Part shown: positions 17,958 through 26,138 of the stretch, piece after piece
Layout: each line of letters begins with the position of its first letter
How positions within the stretch are numbered: the stretch's first letter is position 1
Assembly: GCF_900103275.1 (NCBI RefSeq)
Contig: NZ_FNGP01000001.1
Location: forward strand, 620,001 to 684,000
DNA: 64,000 nt
Source: Tessaracoccus oleiagri
GTDB taxonomy: Bacteria > Actinomycetota > Actinomycetes > Propionibacteriales > Propionibacteriaceae
Reading direction: 5' to 3'
The notes under the pieces: generated by a model
Told to the model about the DNA's origin: nothing
Databases searched by the model: none
Seen by the model: the letters and a program-made list of their open reading frames with translations, nothing else
Position numbers and translations under genes: made by a program

Positions 17958-18620
17958 TCAGACGAGCCGGTAACCCATGCCCCGGACGGTCTCGAACCGC
18001 TCCTTGCCGAGCTTCGCGCGCAGGTAGCGGACGTACACATCGACGACGTTGGAGCCGGGGTCGAAGTCGTAGCCCCAGACGTTGCTGAGCAACTGTTCGC
18101 GGCTCAGCACCTGGCCGGGGTTGCGCAGGAACGTCTCGGCGAGGGTGAACTCGCGCGCGGAGAGGTCGACGGTGCGCCCGTCGACGTGCGCGCGCCGCGA
18201 CCGCAGGTCGAGCACGAGCCCGTTGTGGCTGAGCTCCGTCGGCGACTCCGCCGCCTGCGCGCTGGTGCGCAGCCGCAGCCGGATCCGGGCAAGCAGCTCC
18301 TCGAACGAGAACGGCTTACCGAGGTAGTCGTCTGCGCCGCCCTCGAGGCCGGCGACGCGGTCGGTCACCGACGTGCGGGCGGTCAACAAAATCACCGGCA
18401 CCTGCACACCTTGGCCGCGGATCCGCTCGAGCACCTCGAAGCCGTCGATGTCGGGCAGGCCGATGTCCAGGACCACGAGGTCGAAGTTGCCGTGGACCGC
18501 GAGCTGCGCGCCCTCGACGCCGGACTTCGTCGCGTGCGTGGTGAAGCCCGCGGCCTTCAGGCCCTTGGCGACGAAGGCGGAGATCCGCTCCTCGTCCTCA
18601 ACGATCAGGATCGTGCTCAT
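17958..18620 (-). CDS. OmpR/PhoB-family response regulator
   Basis: 220 residues. Receiver domain (about 1-115) with acidic pocket VEDEE (about 7-11), phospho-acceptor Asp52 in VVLDIGLP, and the conserved Lys in LGKPFS (about 101). C-terminal winged helix (about 130-220) with LSAREFTLAETFLRNPGQVLSRE and the VVDVYVRYLRAKL recognition helix. The start overlaps the histidine kinase stop by 23 bases, so the pair is translationally coupled. Candidate DNA targets are the TCTCTCAT motifs at 17311 and 20503. The signal sensed is unknown. Confidence 0.93.
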   Translation of the reverse strand: MSTILIVEDEERISAFVAKGLKAAGFTTHATKSGVEGAQLAVHGNFDLVVLDIGLPDIDGFEVLERIRGQGVQVPVILLTARTSVTDRVAGLEGGADDYLGKPFSFEELLARIRLRLRTSAQAAESPTELSHNGLVLDLRSRRAHVDGRTVDLSAREFTLAETFLRNPGQVLSREQLLSNVWGYDFDPGSNVVDVYVRYLRAKLGKERFETVRGMGYRLV

Positions 18621-20049
18621 GCAGCTGCTCCTTAGGGGTGAGCGGTAGGACGATGGTGAAGGTGGAGCCGACGCCCGGCTCGGACTCGATCTTCAGGTGG
18701 CCGCCGTGGGCTGCGGCGATGCTCTCGACGATCGACAGCCCGAGTCCCGCGCCGGCGACGAGCCCGGTGTTGGAGCCCCGGCCGAACCGGGTGCGGATGG
18801 TCTCCAGCTCGTCGGGGGAGATGCCGATGCCCTGGTCCTCGACGAAGAGGTGGACGTCGCCGCGCACGATCCTGGAGCCCAGCGTGACGGCGCTGCCCTC
18901 GTCGGAGTACTTGACCGCGTTGGCGGCCAACTGGAGCCAGGCCTGCGTGATCCGGTTCGGGTCGAGCCAGGCGTCGATCGACTCGATCGACCGGAGCCGC
19001 CACTGGCGCGGGCCGAGGCCGCGGGCCTTCTCGACGGTCTGGTCCGTGAGCGTGGCGAGCGAGAACCACTGCGGCTGGACGAAGTCGCTCTGGTTGGCCC
19101 TCGCGAGCACGAGGAGGTCGCCGACGAGCGCCCCCATGCGGTCGAGCTCGTCGAGCGCGAGGTCGCGGGTGGCCCGCACGTCGGCGGGGTCGTTCGGGTC
19201 GACGAGCTCCAGGTGGCCGCGGACGATCGTGATCGGCGTGCGGAGCTCGTGGCCGACGTCGTCGAGGAGCTGGCGCTGGGTGGTCACCGACGTCTCCACT
19301 CGGTCCAGCATCCGGTTGACGGTGCGCGACAGCTGGGTGAGGTCGTCGTTGCCGCGCAGCGGGACGCGGCTGGTGAGGTCGGTCTCGCTGATCGACTCGG
19401 CGGCGCGACGGAGGTCCTCCACCGGCCGCAGAAGCCGGCCCACGACGATCCACGCGACGAGCGCGCTCACCAGCGACGTGCCGAGTCCGGCGAGCACGAA
19501 GATCATCGTCAGCCGGCCGAGGTCGTCGCGGAGGGCGTCCAGGTCGTAGACGTGGAGGAGGGCGCCGGACTCCGTCGGGAACTTCACGGGGGTGAGGTGG
19601 TAGCGGTAGGTGCGCTGCGCCGTGGTCACGGTCCCCATCTGCATCACGTCGCCCTCGCTGAGCGGCAGGATGTAGGCGAGCAGCTCGGCATCGTCCTCGG
19701 GACGGAGCGTGACGTTCTCCGAGCTCACCCACCGCACCTGGCCCTCGACGATGCCGAGTTCGCCCTCGTTCTGGTCGATCACGGTGCGCGACAGGAAGGT
19801 CCGCAGCAGCTGCGACGGCCCGTCGAACGGCTGGCCGGTGGCCGGGTCGACGCCCTCGCGCGCCAGCAGCGCGAACTCGTCGCGCGTGCGGGTCAGGTAG
19901 CTGTCGATGCGGCTGCGGCTCGACCGGTCGTCGAGGAACACGACGATCGCGCCCGTCACGGCCAGCGACAGCACGACGAGCAGCACCATCGCCGCCCCGA
20001 TCCGCTGACGGATCGAGACGCGACGGGGTTCGGTGGTGGCGCTCATCAT
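18598..20049 (-). CDS. Sensor histidine kinase
   Basis: Membrane sensor kinase of about 483 residues, partner of the overlapping response regulator. Two membrane helices (about 16-38 and 181-204) flank an extracytoplasmic sensor domain of about 140 residues. A HAMP linker (about 202-255) is followed by the H-box DDVGHELRTP (phospho-accepting His267) and the ATPase domain with QLAANAVKYSDEG (N box), VEDQGIGI (G1) and GAGLGLSIV (G2). The start at 20049 (ATGATG) has a GGGGGAG ribosome site. No recognisable ligand-binding fold was seen in the sensor region. Confidence 0.93.
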   Translation of the reverse strand: MMSATTEPRRVSIRQRIGAAMVLLVVLSLAVTGAIVVFLDDRSSRSRIDSYLTRTRDEFALLAREGVDPATGQPFDGPSQLLRTFLSRTVIDQNEGELGIVEGQVRWVSSENVTLRPEDDAELLAYILPLSEGDVMQMGTVTTAQRTYRYHLTPVKFPTESGALLHVYDLDALRDDLGRLTMIFVLAGLGTSLVSALVAWIVVGRLLRPVEDLRRAAESISETDLTSRVPLRGNDDLTQLSRTVNRMLDRVETSVTTQRQLLDDVGHELRTPITIVRGHLELVDPNDPADVRATRDLALDELDRMGALVGDLLVLARANQSDFVQPQWFSLATLTDQTVEKARGLGPRQWRLRSIESIDAWLDPNRITQAWLQLAANAVKYSDEGSAVTLGSRIVRGDVHLFVEDQGIGISPDELETIRTRFGRGSNTGLVAGAGLGLSIVESIAAAHGGHLKIESEPGVGSTFTIVLPLTPKEQLHEHDPDR

Positions 20050-20099
20050 TCGTAGTCTCCCCCAAGTGTGGGGCCCTCGGCTGGTTGCCGGGCCGTGGT

Positions 20100-20459
20100 T
20101 CACCGTCGGCGCGCGTCGAAGGACGCCGGCGGGCGGAAGGCGGTGTCGTCGGCGGCGCTGGCCACGGTCCGCGGGGCGGCGGGTTCCCCGTCGCGGCGGA
20201 GCAGGTGCATCAGCCACACGGCCTGCGACCCGAGCGCCATGATCGACGAGGCGAGCACGAGCCCGTTGAACAGGCCCATCGTCCCGGTCACGGCGAAGAC
20301 GAGGTTGACCGGCACCAGCACCAGCGCGACGGCCACGACCACCGTGCGGAGCAGCTCGAAGTCGCGGAACCGGACCGCGAACCAGGCGGGCCGGTGGAGG
20401 ACGGCCGCAGGCAGGGCCAGCAGCAGGAGCGCCGCCACGAGGTTCACCGAAGATGCCAT
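20100..20459 (-). CDS. Small membrane protein upstream of the two-component system
   Basis: About 119 residues with three to four predicted membrane helices (about 4-24, 34-57, 60-88) and a charged cytoplasmic tail. It is probably the first gene of the kinase/regulator operon (50-base gap to the kinase). An accessory sensing or modulating role is possible. No family recognised. An in-frame TTG at 20471 is an alternative start; neither has a clear ribosome site. Confidence 0.55.
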   Translation of the reverse strand: MASSVNLVAALLLLALPAAVLHRPAWFAVRFRDFELLRTVVVAVALVLVPVNLVFAVTGTMGLFNGLVLASSIMALGSQAVWLMHLLRRDGEPAAPRTVASAADDTAFRPPASFDARRR

Positions 20460-20502
20460 GGCGCCAGCCAACCGCGTCGCGCTGAGCGCCCGGTGAGGCC
20501 TT

Positions 20503-20519
20503 CATGAGAGAGTTCTCAC
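20503..20519 (-). promoter_or_regulatory. TCTCTCAT motif upstream of the two-component operon
   Basis: On the minus strand GTGAGAACTCTCTCATG, sharing TCTCTCAT and the same orientation toward its gene with the palindrome at 17311-17326. Suggests autoregulation by the OmpR-type regulator (inference). Confidence 0.4.
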
Positions 20520-20578
20520 GTCACTCGACGTGAGCGTTCGATGGCCGCGACGTGAGTCTCCCGGCCCGTCGCGACTAG

Positions 20579-20590
20579 GATGTCTGATGT
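20579..20590 (-). promoter_or_regulatory. Candidate NanR operator 1 (esterase-nanK-nanE promoter)
   Basis: On the minus strand ACATCAGACATC, an exact copy of the 12-mer at 26039-26050 and a 10/12 match to 24297-24308. It lies 25 bases before the start of the esterase gene. FadR-type GntR regulators bind GTC-n-GAC-like palindromes, which this contains in part. Confidence 0.55.
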
Positions 20591-20614
20591 CCGTTGACTG
20601 AGCCACGAGGTCCC

Positions 20615-21673
20615 ATGACAGAGCCCGTACACCCGCGACCGCCCTTCGAGCCGCACACCGCGCTCATGCTCGCCGCCTTCGTGCGCGACGGCCTCTACGT
20701 GCCGCTCGACCCCGCGACGATCGCCGCCACCCGCAAGCCAGTGGAGGAGTCGCGCGACCACGTCCTCCGCACGACCGGCCTCGAGCACCGCGACCTCACC
20801 ATCCCTGGCCCCGACGGCGACCTCACGGTCGCCGTGCTCCGCCGGCCCGGCGACACCGAGCCCGGACCGCTGTTCCTGTGGTTCCACGGCGGGGGCCTGA
20901 TCCAGGGCAACCGGTTCAGCAGCGTGGACCAACTGGCTCCCATGATCGAACGACACGGTGGCGTGATCGTCTCCCCCGAGTACCGGCTCGCGCCCGAGCA
21001 CCCGGCGCCGGCCGGCATGGAGGACTGCTATGCCACCTTCCTGTGGGCCGTGGCCCACGCCGAAGAACTGGGCGGCGACCCGTCGCGCGTATTGGTGACG
21101 GGAGCCAGTGCGGGCGGAAACCTCGCGCTCGCCGTGGCGCTCGCCGCCCGTGACCGCCGGGGACCGGGGATCCTCGGCGTCCTCGCCCCGTACCCGATGC
21201 TCGACGACCGCAACGATTCGGTCGCGGTGCGGCAGTTCTGGGACGAGGGGACCTGGACTGGCCATGACAACGAGGTCGCCTGGGACGCGACGCTGGGGGA
21301 GCGCCGCGGCACCGACGATGTCAGCTACCTCGAAGCGCCGGCCCGGGCCGAGTGGCTCGGCGACCTGCCGCCGATCTTCCTGGACGTGGCCTCCACCGAG
21401 CCGTTCCGCGACGAGGTGGTCGATTTCGCGAGCCGCGTCTGGCGGGACGGCGGCGACGCCGAGCTCCACGTCTACCCCGGCGGCACGCACGTGCACGAGG
21501 TCCTGAGCGCCAAGTCGTGGATAGGCGAGGGCGTGTTCCGTGCTCGCGGCGAGTGGGTCGCGCGACTGCTGGACCCCGTCGACCCGAGCGTCACCTACGA
21601 CCACGTCGTCGCCTCCGGGAAGTACCCGCTGCTGGGCTCCGGGCCCCTCGAGACGCAGGGGGTCGCGCGGTGA
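20615..21673 (+). CDS. Alpha/beta-hydrolase, hormone-sensitive-lipase family (possible sialate O-acetylesterase)
   Basis: Cytoplasmic esterase of 352 residues. The oxyanion motif HGGG is at about 94-97 and the nucleophile Ser165 in GASAGG. Acid and base residues are likely in the DVASTEPFRDEV and GGTHVHEV segments. It overlaps nanK by four bases, so it belongs to the sialic-acid operon. Sialic acids are often O-acetylated and must be deacetylated before use, which makes de-O-acetylation a reasonable but unproven role. It is unrelated to the SGNH-type NanS of E. coli. Confidence 0.75.
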   Translation: MTEPVHPRPPFEPHTALMLAAFVRDGLYVPLDPATIAATRKPVEESRDHVLRTTGLEHRDLTIPGPDGDLTVAVLRRPGDTEPGPLFLWFHGGGLIQGNRFSSVDQLAPMIERHGGVIVSPEYRLAPEHPAPAGMEDCYATFLWAVAHAEELGGDPSRVLVTGASAGGNLALAVALAARDRRGPGILGVLAPYPMLDDRNDSVAVRQFWDEGTWTGHDNEVAWDATLGERRGTDDVSYLEAPARAEWLGDLPPIFLDVASTEPFRDEVVDFASRVWRDGGDAELHVYPGGTHVHEVLSAKSWIGEGVFRARGEWVARLLDPVDPSVTYDHVVASGKYPLLGSGPLETQGVAR

Positions 21674-22587
21674 GCGTGCTCGCACTGGACATCGGCGGCA
21701 CGAAGATCGCCGCGGGCATCGTCGACGGCGGGGTCGCCACCCACCTCGCGCAGGTGCCCACCCCGTCGCAGGAGGGGCCGACGGCGATCATGGACGCCGC
21801 CTGGCAGCTCGCGGACCGCGTCCGCTGCGGGGCCGACGGGGCACCGTCGCGCCTGGCCGTGGCCTCCGCCGGCGTCATCGACCCCCTCCGCGGCTTCGTC
21901 ACCTCCGCCACCGACGCGCTGAGGGACTGGGCGGGCACCGACCTGCGCTCCGGCATGGACGCCCGCTCCGGGCTGCCCGTGTCCGTCCTGAACGACGTGC
22001 ACGCCCACACCTGGGGCGAGTACCGGCACGGCCGCGGTCGCGGCCACGACTCCATGCTGCTCATCGCGGTGGGCACCGGCATCGGCGGCGGCTACGTCGT
22101 CGACGGGCAGCTCGCGCTGGGCAGCGCGTACGTCGCGGGGCACGTCGGCCACGTGGACGTCGCGGCGGCCGACGGCATCGCCTGCTCCTGCGGGCGCACC
22201 GGGCACTTGGAGGGCGTCGCGTCCGGCACCGGCATCGAGCAGCGGTTCCTCGCGGCGACGGGGGAGCCCCGCCGCGGCGGGGAGGTGGCGCGGTTGGCGA
22301 CCACCGACGAGCCGCTCTCGGACGCGGCACGCGCCGTGATCACCACGGCCGGGCACTCGCTCGGGCGCGCGATCGGCGGCATGCTCAACTCTCTCGACCC
22401 CGGCCTGGTGGTGCTCGCGGGCTCCGTGGCCCGGGCGGGCGACCTCTGGTGGGACGCCGTGCATCGCGGGGTGGCCGAGTCGGCCATGACCATCGTCGCC
22501 GACACGCCCATCGTGCCGGCCGACCTCGACAACGCGGCCCTCGTCGGGGTGGCTGCCTGGAGCAACGCAAAGGAAGAACAGAAGTGA
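21670..22587 (+). CDS. nanK: N-acetylmannosamine kinase, ROK family
   Basis: Phosphorylates ManNAc (product of NanA) to ManNAc-6-phosphate. The 305 residues begin with the ROK phosphate loop LALDIGGTKIAAGIV, followed by VLNDVHAHTWGE and AVGTGIGGG. The zinc motif is GHVGHV ... CSCGRTGHLE, in which His replaces the usual third Cys, a variant seen in other actinobacterial ROK proteins. The GTG start overlaps the esterase stop and its own stop overlaps the nanE start (GTGA), so the three genes form one coupled operon. Substrate assignment rests on this context. Confidence 0.87.
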   Translation: MSVLALDIGGTKIAAGIVDGGVATHLAQVPTPSQEGPTAIMDAAWQLADRVRCGADGAPSRLAVASAGVIDPLRGFVTSATDALRDWAGTDLRSGMDARSGLPVSVLNDVHAHTWGEYRHGRGRGHDSMLLIAVGTGIGGGYVVDGQLALGSAYVAGHVGHVDVAAADGIACSCGRTGHLEGVASGTGIEQRFLAATGEPRRGGEVARLATTDEPLSDAARAVITTAGHSLGRAIGGMLNSLDPGLVVLAGSVARAGDLWWDAVHRGVAESAMTIVADTPIVPADLDNAALVGVAAWSNAKEEQK

Positions 22588-23267
22588 ATGATCTGCTGGA
22601 CTCGCTGAAGGGGCAGCTCGTCGTGTCCTGCCAGGCCTACCCCGGGGAGCCGATGCGGCACCCCGAGACCATGGCGCAGGTGGCGGCGGCGGTCGTCGAG
22701 GGCGGCGCGAAGGCCGTCCGGCTGCAGGGGCTTGAGGACATCCGCCAGGCCCGCGCGCTCGTCGACGTGCCGATCATCGGCCTGGTCAAGGAGGGCCACG
22801 AGGGCGTCTACATCACCCCGACGCTGGAGCTCGCGCGGGCCATCGCCGACCTCGGCGCGGAGGTCGTGGCCCTCGACGCGACCCCCCGGCCCCGCCCGGA
22901 CGGACTCACCGTCGCGGAGACCATCGCGCAGCTGAAGGAGTCGCACCCCGGTGTGTTGGTGATGGCCGACTGCGACTGCGTCGAGACCGCACGCCATGCC
23001 GTCGAGTCCGGTGCCGACATCCTCGGCACCACCCTGGCCGGCTACACGGACGCGCGCGAGAAGACCGTCGGCCCGGACCTGGAGTTGCTCCAAGACCTGG
23101 TACGGGAGTTCCCCGACCACCCGGTCATCGCCGAGGGTCGCATCCACACGCCCGAGCAGGCGAGGGCCGCGATCGAGACCGGCGCCCACGCCGTCGTGGT
23201 CGGCACGGCGATCACGCACCCGACGACGATCACCACGTGGTTCGCGGCGGCGGTCGCCGGGAGCTGA
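22584..23267 (+). CDS. nanE: N-acetylmannosamine-6-phosphate 2-epimerase
   Basis: Converts ManNAc-6-phosphate to GlcNAc-6-phosphate, joining sialic-acid breakdown to GlcNAc catabolism. A TIM-barrel protein of 227 residues, the usual NanE length. Family motifs: VSCQAYPGEPM (about 13-23), VPIIGLVKEGHEGVYITPT with the catalytic Lys, VALDATPRPRP, ADCDC, GTTLAGYT and VIAEGRIHTPEQA. The GTG start is preceded by AAGGAAG at the end of nanK. Confidence 0.95.
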   Translation: MNDLLDSLKGQLVVSCQAYPGEPMRHPETMAQVAAAVVEGGAKAVRLQGLEDIRQARALVDVPIIGLVKEGHEGVYITPTLELARAIADLGAEVVALDATPRPRPDGLTVAETIAQLKESHPGVLVMADCDCVETARHAVESGADILGTTLAGYTDAREKTVGPDLELLQDLVREFPDHPVIAEGRIHTPEQARAAIETGAHAVVVGTAITHPTTITTWFAAAVAGS

Positions 23268-23295
23268 GGCTCGTCGTCGCCGGCTCGGCGGTTTG

Positions 23296-23405
23296 CCTGC
23301 CTGCGTGCGGAAAACCTGCCGGATCCGGCAGGCGAACTGAAGCGAGGCAGGTGGCTTGGGTTCACCTGCCTGCGGTGCGATTCACCTGCCTACCTAGACA
23401 GGTAA
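23296..23405. repeat. Cluster of CCTGCC repeats and palindromes
   Basis: CCTGCC occurs at 23296, 23315, 23365 and 23385 and its complement at 23327 and 23346. It includes an 18-bp perfect palindrome CCTGCCGGATCCGGCAGG (23315-23332), an 11-bp direct repeat TTCACCTGCCT at 23361 and 23381, and TACCT-AGAC-AGGTA (23391-23404). It lies between the convergent nanE and nanR genes; a termination or binding role is open. Confidence 0.7.
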
Positions 23406-23450
23406 ATCAGACCGGACGCAGGTGGACCGCAGCGATCAACCGCCGACGGG

Positions 23451-24188
23451 TCAGCTCACCGCCTCGCGGTGGGCGCCGCTGACGTTCTTGATGAGCGGCG
23501 CGTAGTGCTCGTAGACGGCCTTGCGGTACGCGTCGACGTCGCCCTTCTCGGCGGCGAGGACCATGTCGCGGTGCGCGCGGGCGGTGTCCTGGATGTCGAC
23601 GGGGGCGGGCACCCCGAGGCGGGGGGCGGTCAGGGTGTGGACGTCCCAGAAGGCCTCGGTCAGCTGCCGGAACAACTGGTTGTCGACTGGCTCGAGCAGC
23701 GTCGAGTGGAAGAAGCGGTCGTGCTCGGGGAACGGCTTGCCGACCTCCGCGAGCTTCTCCATCTTGTCGATCGCGTCGTGGAGGTCCTGGCTGTAGCGGC
23801 CGCGCCACGCGTCGACGACGGGGCCGGCGAAGGCGAGGTCGAGGGCCTGGCGGACCTCGACGATCTCCATGAGCGACTGGTAGTCGGCGCCCGGGTTGAG
23901 CATGCCGCGGAACACGAGCGACTCCACCATCGGGTGCATCGACACCTTGCCGACGAACATGCCGTGGCCGTGCCGGACCTCGACGATGTCGAGCGCGCTC
24001 AGGGTGCGGATCGCCTCCCGGACGGACGACCGCGACACGCCCATGCCTTCGCAGAACTGCGACTCGGTGGGGAGCGGGTCGCCGGGCTGCAGGTTGGCAT
24101 GGATGATGTAGTCCTTGATGGCCGTCATCGTCGACGAGGCCTGACTGGCCGGCCGTTGCTTCGGTGTCATGGGCGATGCGGTCTTCAT
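23451..24188 (-). CDS. nanR: GntR-family regulator, FadR subfamily (NanR-like)
   Basis: Probable repressor of the sialic-acid genes on both sides. 245 residues: winged helix-turn-helix (about 15-85; PGDPLPTESQFCEGMGVSRSSVREAIRTLSALDIVEVRHGHGMFV) and an all-helical FCD effector domain (about 95-235) with the metal-site pattern D..H (AHRDMV) and EHYAPLI. The start at 24188 is chosen because the HTH begins soon after it. It is divergent from the binding-protein gene across a 146-bp region holding repeated GTCAGAC motifs, so autoregulation is likely. The effector could be sialic acid or ManNAc-6-phosphate. Confidence 0.85.
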   Translation of the reverse strand: MKTASPMTPKQRPASQASSTMTAIKDYIIHANLQPGDPLPTESQFCEGMGVSRSSVREAIRTLSALDIVEVRHGHGMFVGKVSMHPMVESLVFRGMLNPGADYQSLMEIVEVRQALDLAFAGPVVDAWRGRYSQDLHDAIDKMEKLAEVGKPFPEHDRFFHSTLLEPVDNQLFRQLTEAFWDVHTLTAPRLGVPAPVDIQDTARAHRDMVLAAEKGDVDAYRKAVYEHYAPLIKNVSGAHREAVS

Positions 24189-24213
24189 CGGAACACGTCC
24201 TCGGGTCCTCTTG

Positions 24214-24228
24214 TTTGGCGTTGCCAAA
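24214..24228. promoter_or_regulatory. TTTGGC-GTT-GCCAAA palindrome in the nanR promoter
   Basis: Perfect six-base arms 26 bases upstream of nanR. A partial copy, TTTTGCCAAG, sits in front of the permease gene at 26024-26033. Could be a second operator or the regulator's own site. Confidence 0.45.
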
Positions 24229-24296
24229 TCGTAATCCAACTGGGGTGAGGGTGGGGTTTCCCTCGCTGATAGCCAATGCTACACTCAACTCAGCCT

Positions 24297-24318
24297 ACGT
24301 CAGACATAGGACGTCAGA
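24297..24318 (+). promoter_or_regulatory. Candidate NanR operator 2 (transporter promoter)
   Basis: Direct repeat ACGTCAGA at 24297-24304 and 24311-24318. The first extends to ACGTCAGACATA, matching the operator-like 12-mers at 20579 and 26039. GTCAGAC is itself a 7-bp palindrome of the FadR type. It ends 16 bases before the binding-protein start, so binding would block initiation. Confidence 0.55.
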
Positions 24319-24334
24319 TAACCAGGAGATCTCA

Positions 24335-25978
24335 ATGAAGAATCTTTCATCCGTGGACCGCCGCAACTTCTTCAAGCTGTCGGGAGTGATCGGCGCGGCC
24401 GCAGGCATCGCCGCCACGCTCTCGGCCTGCGGCACGGACGATCCCGCCACCGGCACCACGTCGAGCCCCACCCCGAGCGCCGACGGCAGCTCCGCCCCCG
24501 CTGCGGGCGCAGGCAACGCCGACGGCACCATCAAGGCCGGCATCTCCTACGAGCTGGGCACCAACGGCTACGACCCCATGACCACCTCCGGTGCCCTCAC
24601 CGTCGCCGTCAACTGGCACACCCTCGAGGGCCTCACCGAGATCGATCCCGCCACCCGCGAGGTCTACCCGGCCCTGGGCACCGACTTCCCGAGCAAGGTC
24701 GACGACACGACCTACGAGGTCACGCTCCGCGACGGCGCGGTCTTCCACAACGGCGCCCCCGTCACCACCGACGACGTCGTCTTCTCCTTCCAGCGCGTGC
24801 TGGACCCGGCCAACAAGTCGCTCTACGCGTCCTTCATCACCTTCCTCGACAAGGTCGAGAAGAAGGACGACACCACCGTCACGCTGAAGCTGAAGCACCC
24901 CTACTCGCTGGTCAACGAGCGCGTCGCGGTCGTGAAGATCGTCCCGCAGGCCGACGCCACCGCCGACCCCGCCGCGTTCGACATGAACCCGATCGGCACC
25001 GGCCCCTACAAGATGACCGACAACGGCGCCTCCAGCCAGAAGGTCCTCTTCGAGCGCAACGACGACTACACCGGCCCCCGCCCGGCCAAGGCGAAGGCCA
25101 TGGAGTGGCAGATCCTTCCGGACAACACCACCCGCACCAACGCCCTGACCTCCGGCGCGGTCCAGGCCGTCGACGCGGTCCCCGCCGCGGACCTCGGCTC
25201 GTTCAAGGAGCCGCTGAAGGTGGCCGCCGTCCAGGGCTTCGGCCTCGTCTTCACCATGTTCAACGTCGCCTCCGAGGCGATGAAGGACGTGAAGAACCGC
25301 CAGGCCATCATGTACGCGCTCGACTACGAGAAGATCTGCTCGGCCGGCATGGCGAACCTCGCCACCCCCGCTACGAGCTTCCTCCACACCGAGCACAAGG
25401 CGTACAAGGAGGCGGCGACGGTCTACACCTACGACCCCGAGAAGGCCAAGGCCCTCATCGCCGAGACCGGGCTCAAGAGCACCCGCCTGCTGTGCTCGGA
25501 CCACGGCTGGTTCTCCGCCGTGCGCCCGATCATCAAGGAGAACGTCGAGGCCCTCGGCCTGACGGTCCAGTTCGAGGAGAAGAAGTCCTCCGACGTCTAC
25601 GGCACCATTGACGGCAAGCCCGACGCCTTCGACATCGTCGTGGCGCCCGGCGACCCGTCGGTCTTCGGTGACGACGCAGACCTCCTGCTCCGCTGGTGGT
25701 ACGCCAACGAGGTGTGGACTGACCAGCGCATGCACTGGAAGGGCACCGAGGCGCACGGCAAGGTCCAGGAGCTCCTCGAGAAGGCCTCAACGGTCGGCGG
25801 CGACGAGCAGCTCGCCGCCTGGCACGAGATCTTCGACATCGTCTCCACCGACGTGCCGCTGTACCCGATCTTCCACCGGAAGTCCCCCACGGCGTACAAC
25901 GGCGAGACGCTCATCGACTTCAAGCCGATCGCGGTGACCGGCCTGTCGTTCGAGAACGTCGGCACCACCGAGGCCTGA
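24335..25978 (+). CDS. ABC transporter substrate-binding lipoprotein, family 5 (SatA-like, sialic acid)
   Basis: Extracellular binding protein, 547 residues, of the dipeptide/nickel (DppA) type. The N-terminus DRRNFFKLSGV resembles a twin-arginine signal and is followed by the lipobox LSAC (Cys about residue 30), so it is probably exported folded and lipid-anchored. The mature protein has the family features LEGLTEIDPATREVYPALG and GTGPYKM. Peptide-type importers for sialic acid (SatABCD of Haemophilus ducreyi) are known, and neighbouring NanR, NanA, NanK and NanE support sialic acid as ligand. ATG 24335 has AGGAG upstream. Confidence 0.85.
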   Translation: MKNLSSVDRRNFFKLSGVIGAAAGIAATLSACGTDDPATGTTSSPTPSADGSSAPAAGAGNADGTIKAGISYELGTNGYDPMTTSGALTVAVNWHTLEGLTEIDPATREVYPALGTDFPSKVDDTTYEVTLRDGAVFHNGAPVTTDDVVFSFQRVLDPANKSLYASFITFLDKVEKKDDTTVTLKLKHPYSLVNERVAVVKIVPQADATADPAAFDMNPIGTGPYKMTDNGASSQKVLFERNDDYTGPRPAKAKAMEWQILPDNTTRTNALTSGAVQAVDAVPAADLGSFKEPLKVAAVQGFGLVFTMFNVASEAMKDVKNRQAIMYALDYEKICSAGMANLATPATSFLHTEHKAYKEAATVYTYDPEKAKALIAETGLKSTRLLCSDHGWFSAVRPIIKENVEALGLTVQFEEKKSSDVYGTIDGKPDAFDIVVAPGDPSVFGDDADLLLRWWYANEVWTDQRMHWKGTEAHGKVQELLEKASTVGGDEQLAAWHEIFDIVSTDVPLYPIFHRKSPTAYNGETLIDFKPIAVTGLSFENVGTTEA

Positions 25979-25985
25979 CCTCGAC

Positions 25986-26021
25986 GAGGGGGTGGGTTTG
26001 CCCCGGGGCACCCGCCCCCTC
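25986..26021 (+). terminator. Intercistronic hairpin after the binding-protein gene
   Basis: Stem 25986-25997 (GAGGGGGTGGGT) pairs with 26010-26021 (ACCCGCCCCCTC, one mismatch), then CCTTTT. A partial terminator here would give more binding protein than membrane components. Confidence 0.75.
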
Positions 26022-26038
26022 CCTTTTGCCAAGTGGTA

Positions 26039-26055
26039 ACATCAGACATCAGACA
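26039..26055 (+). promoter_or_regulatory. Candidate NanR operator 3 (permease promoter)
   Basis: ACATCAGACATCAGACA: two overlapping ATCAGACA units; the first 12 bases equal, in inverse orientation, the site at 20579-20590. It suggests a second regulated promoter inside the transporter operon. Confidence 0.5.
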
Positions 26056-26138
26056 ATGGTCGTGACCGGGAACGAACCCGGGTGCAGACCGGCCGTCCGG
26101 GCCACGGGCGGTTCGACCGAAGCAAAGGAGCATTCACA

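Noticed and set aside
23296-23405. CRISPR array
   Set aside because: The repeats are only 6-11 bp, occur in both orientations and have no regular spacer length; no cas genes are present.
26062-26090. Possible tRNA-like or riboswitch structure (CCGGG-AACGAA-CCCGG) before the permease gene
   Set aside because: Only a 5-bp stem; no cloverleaf, no T-arm consensus and no known riboswitch core.
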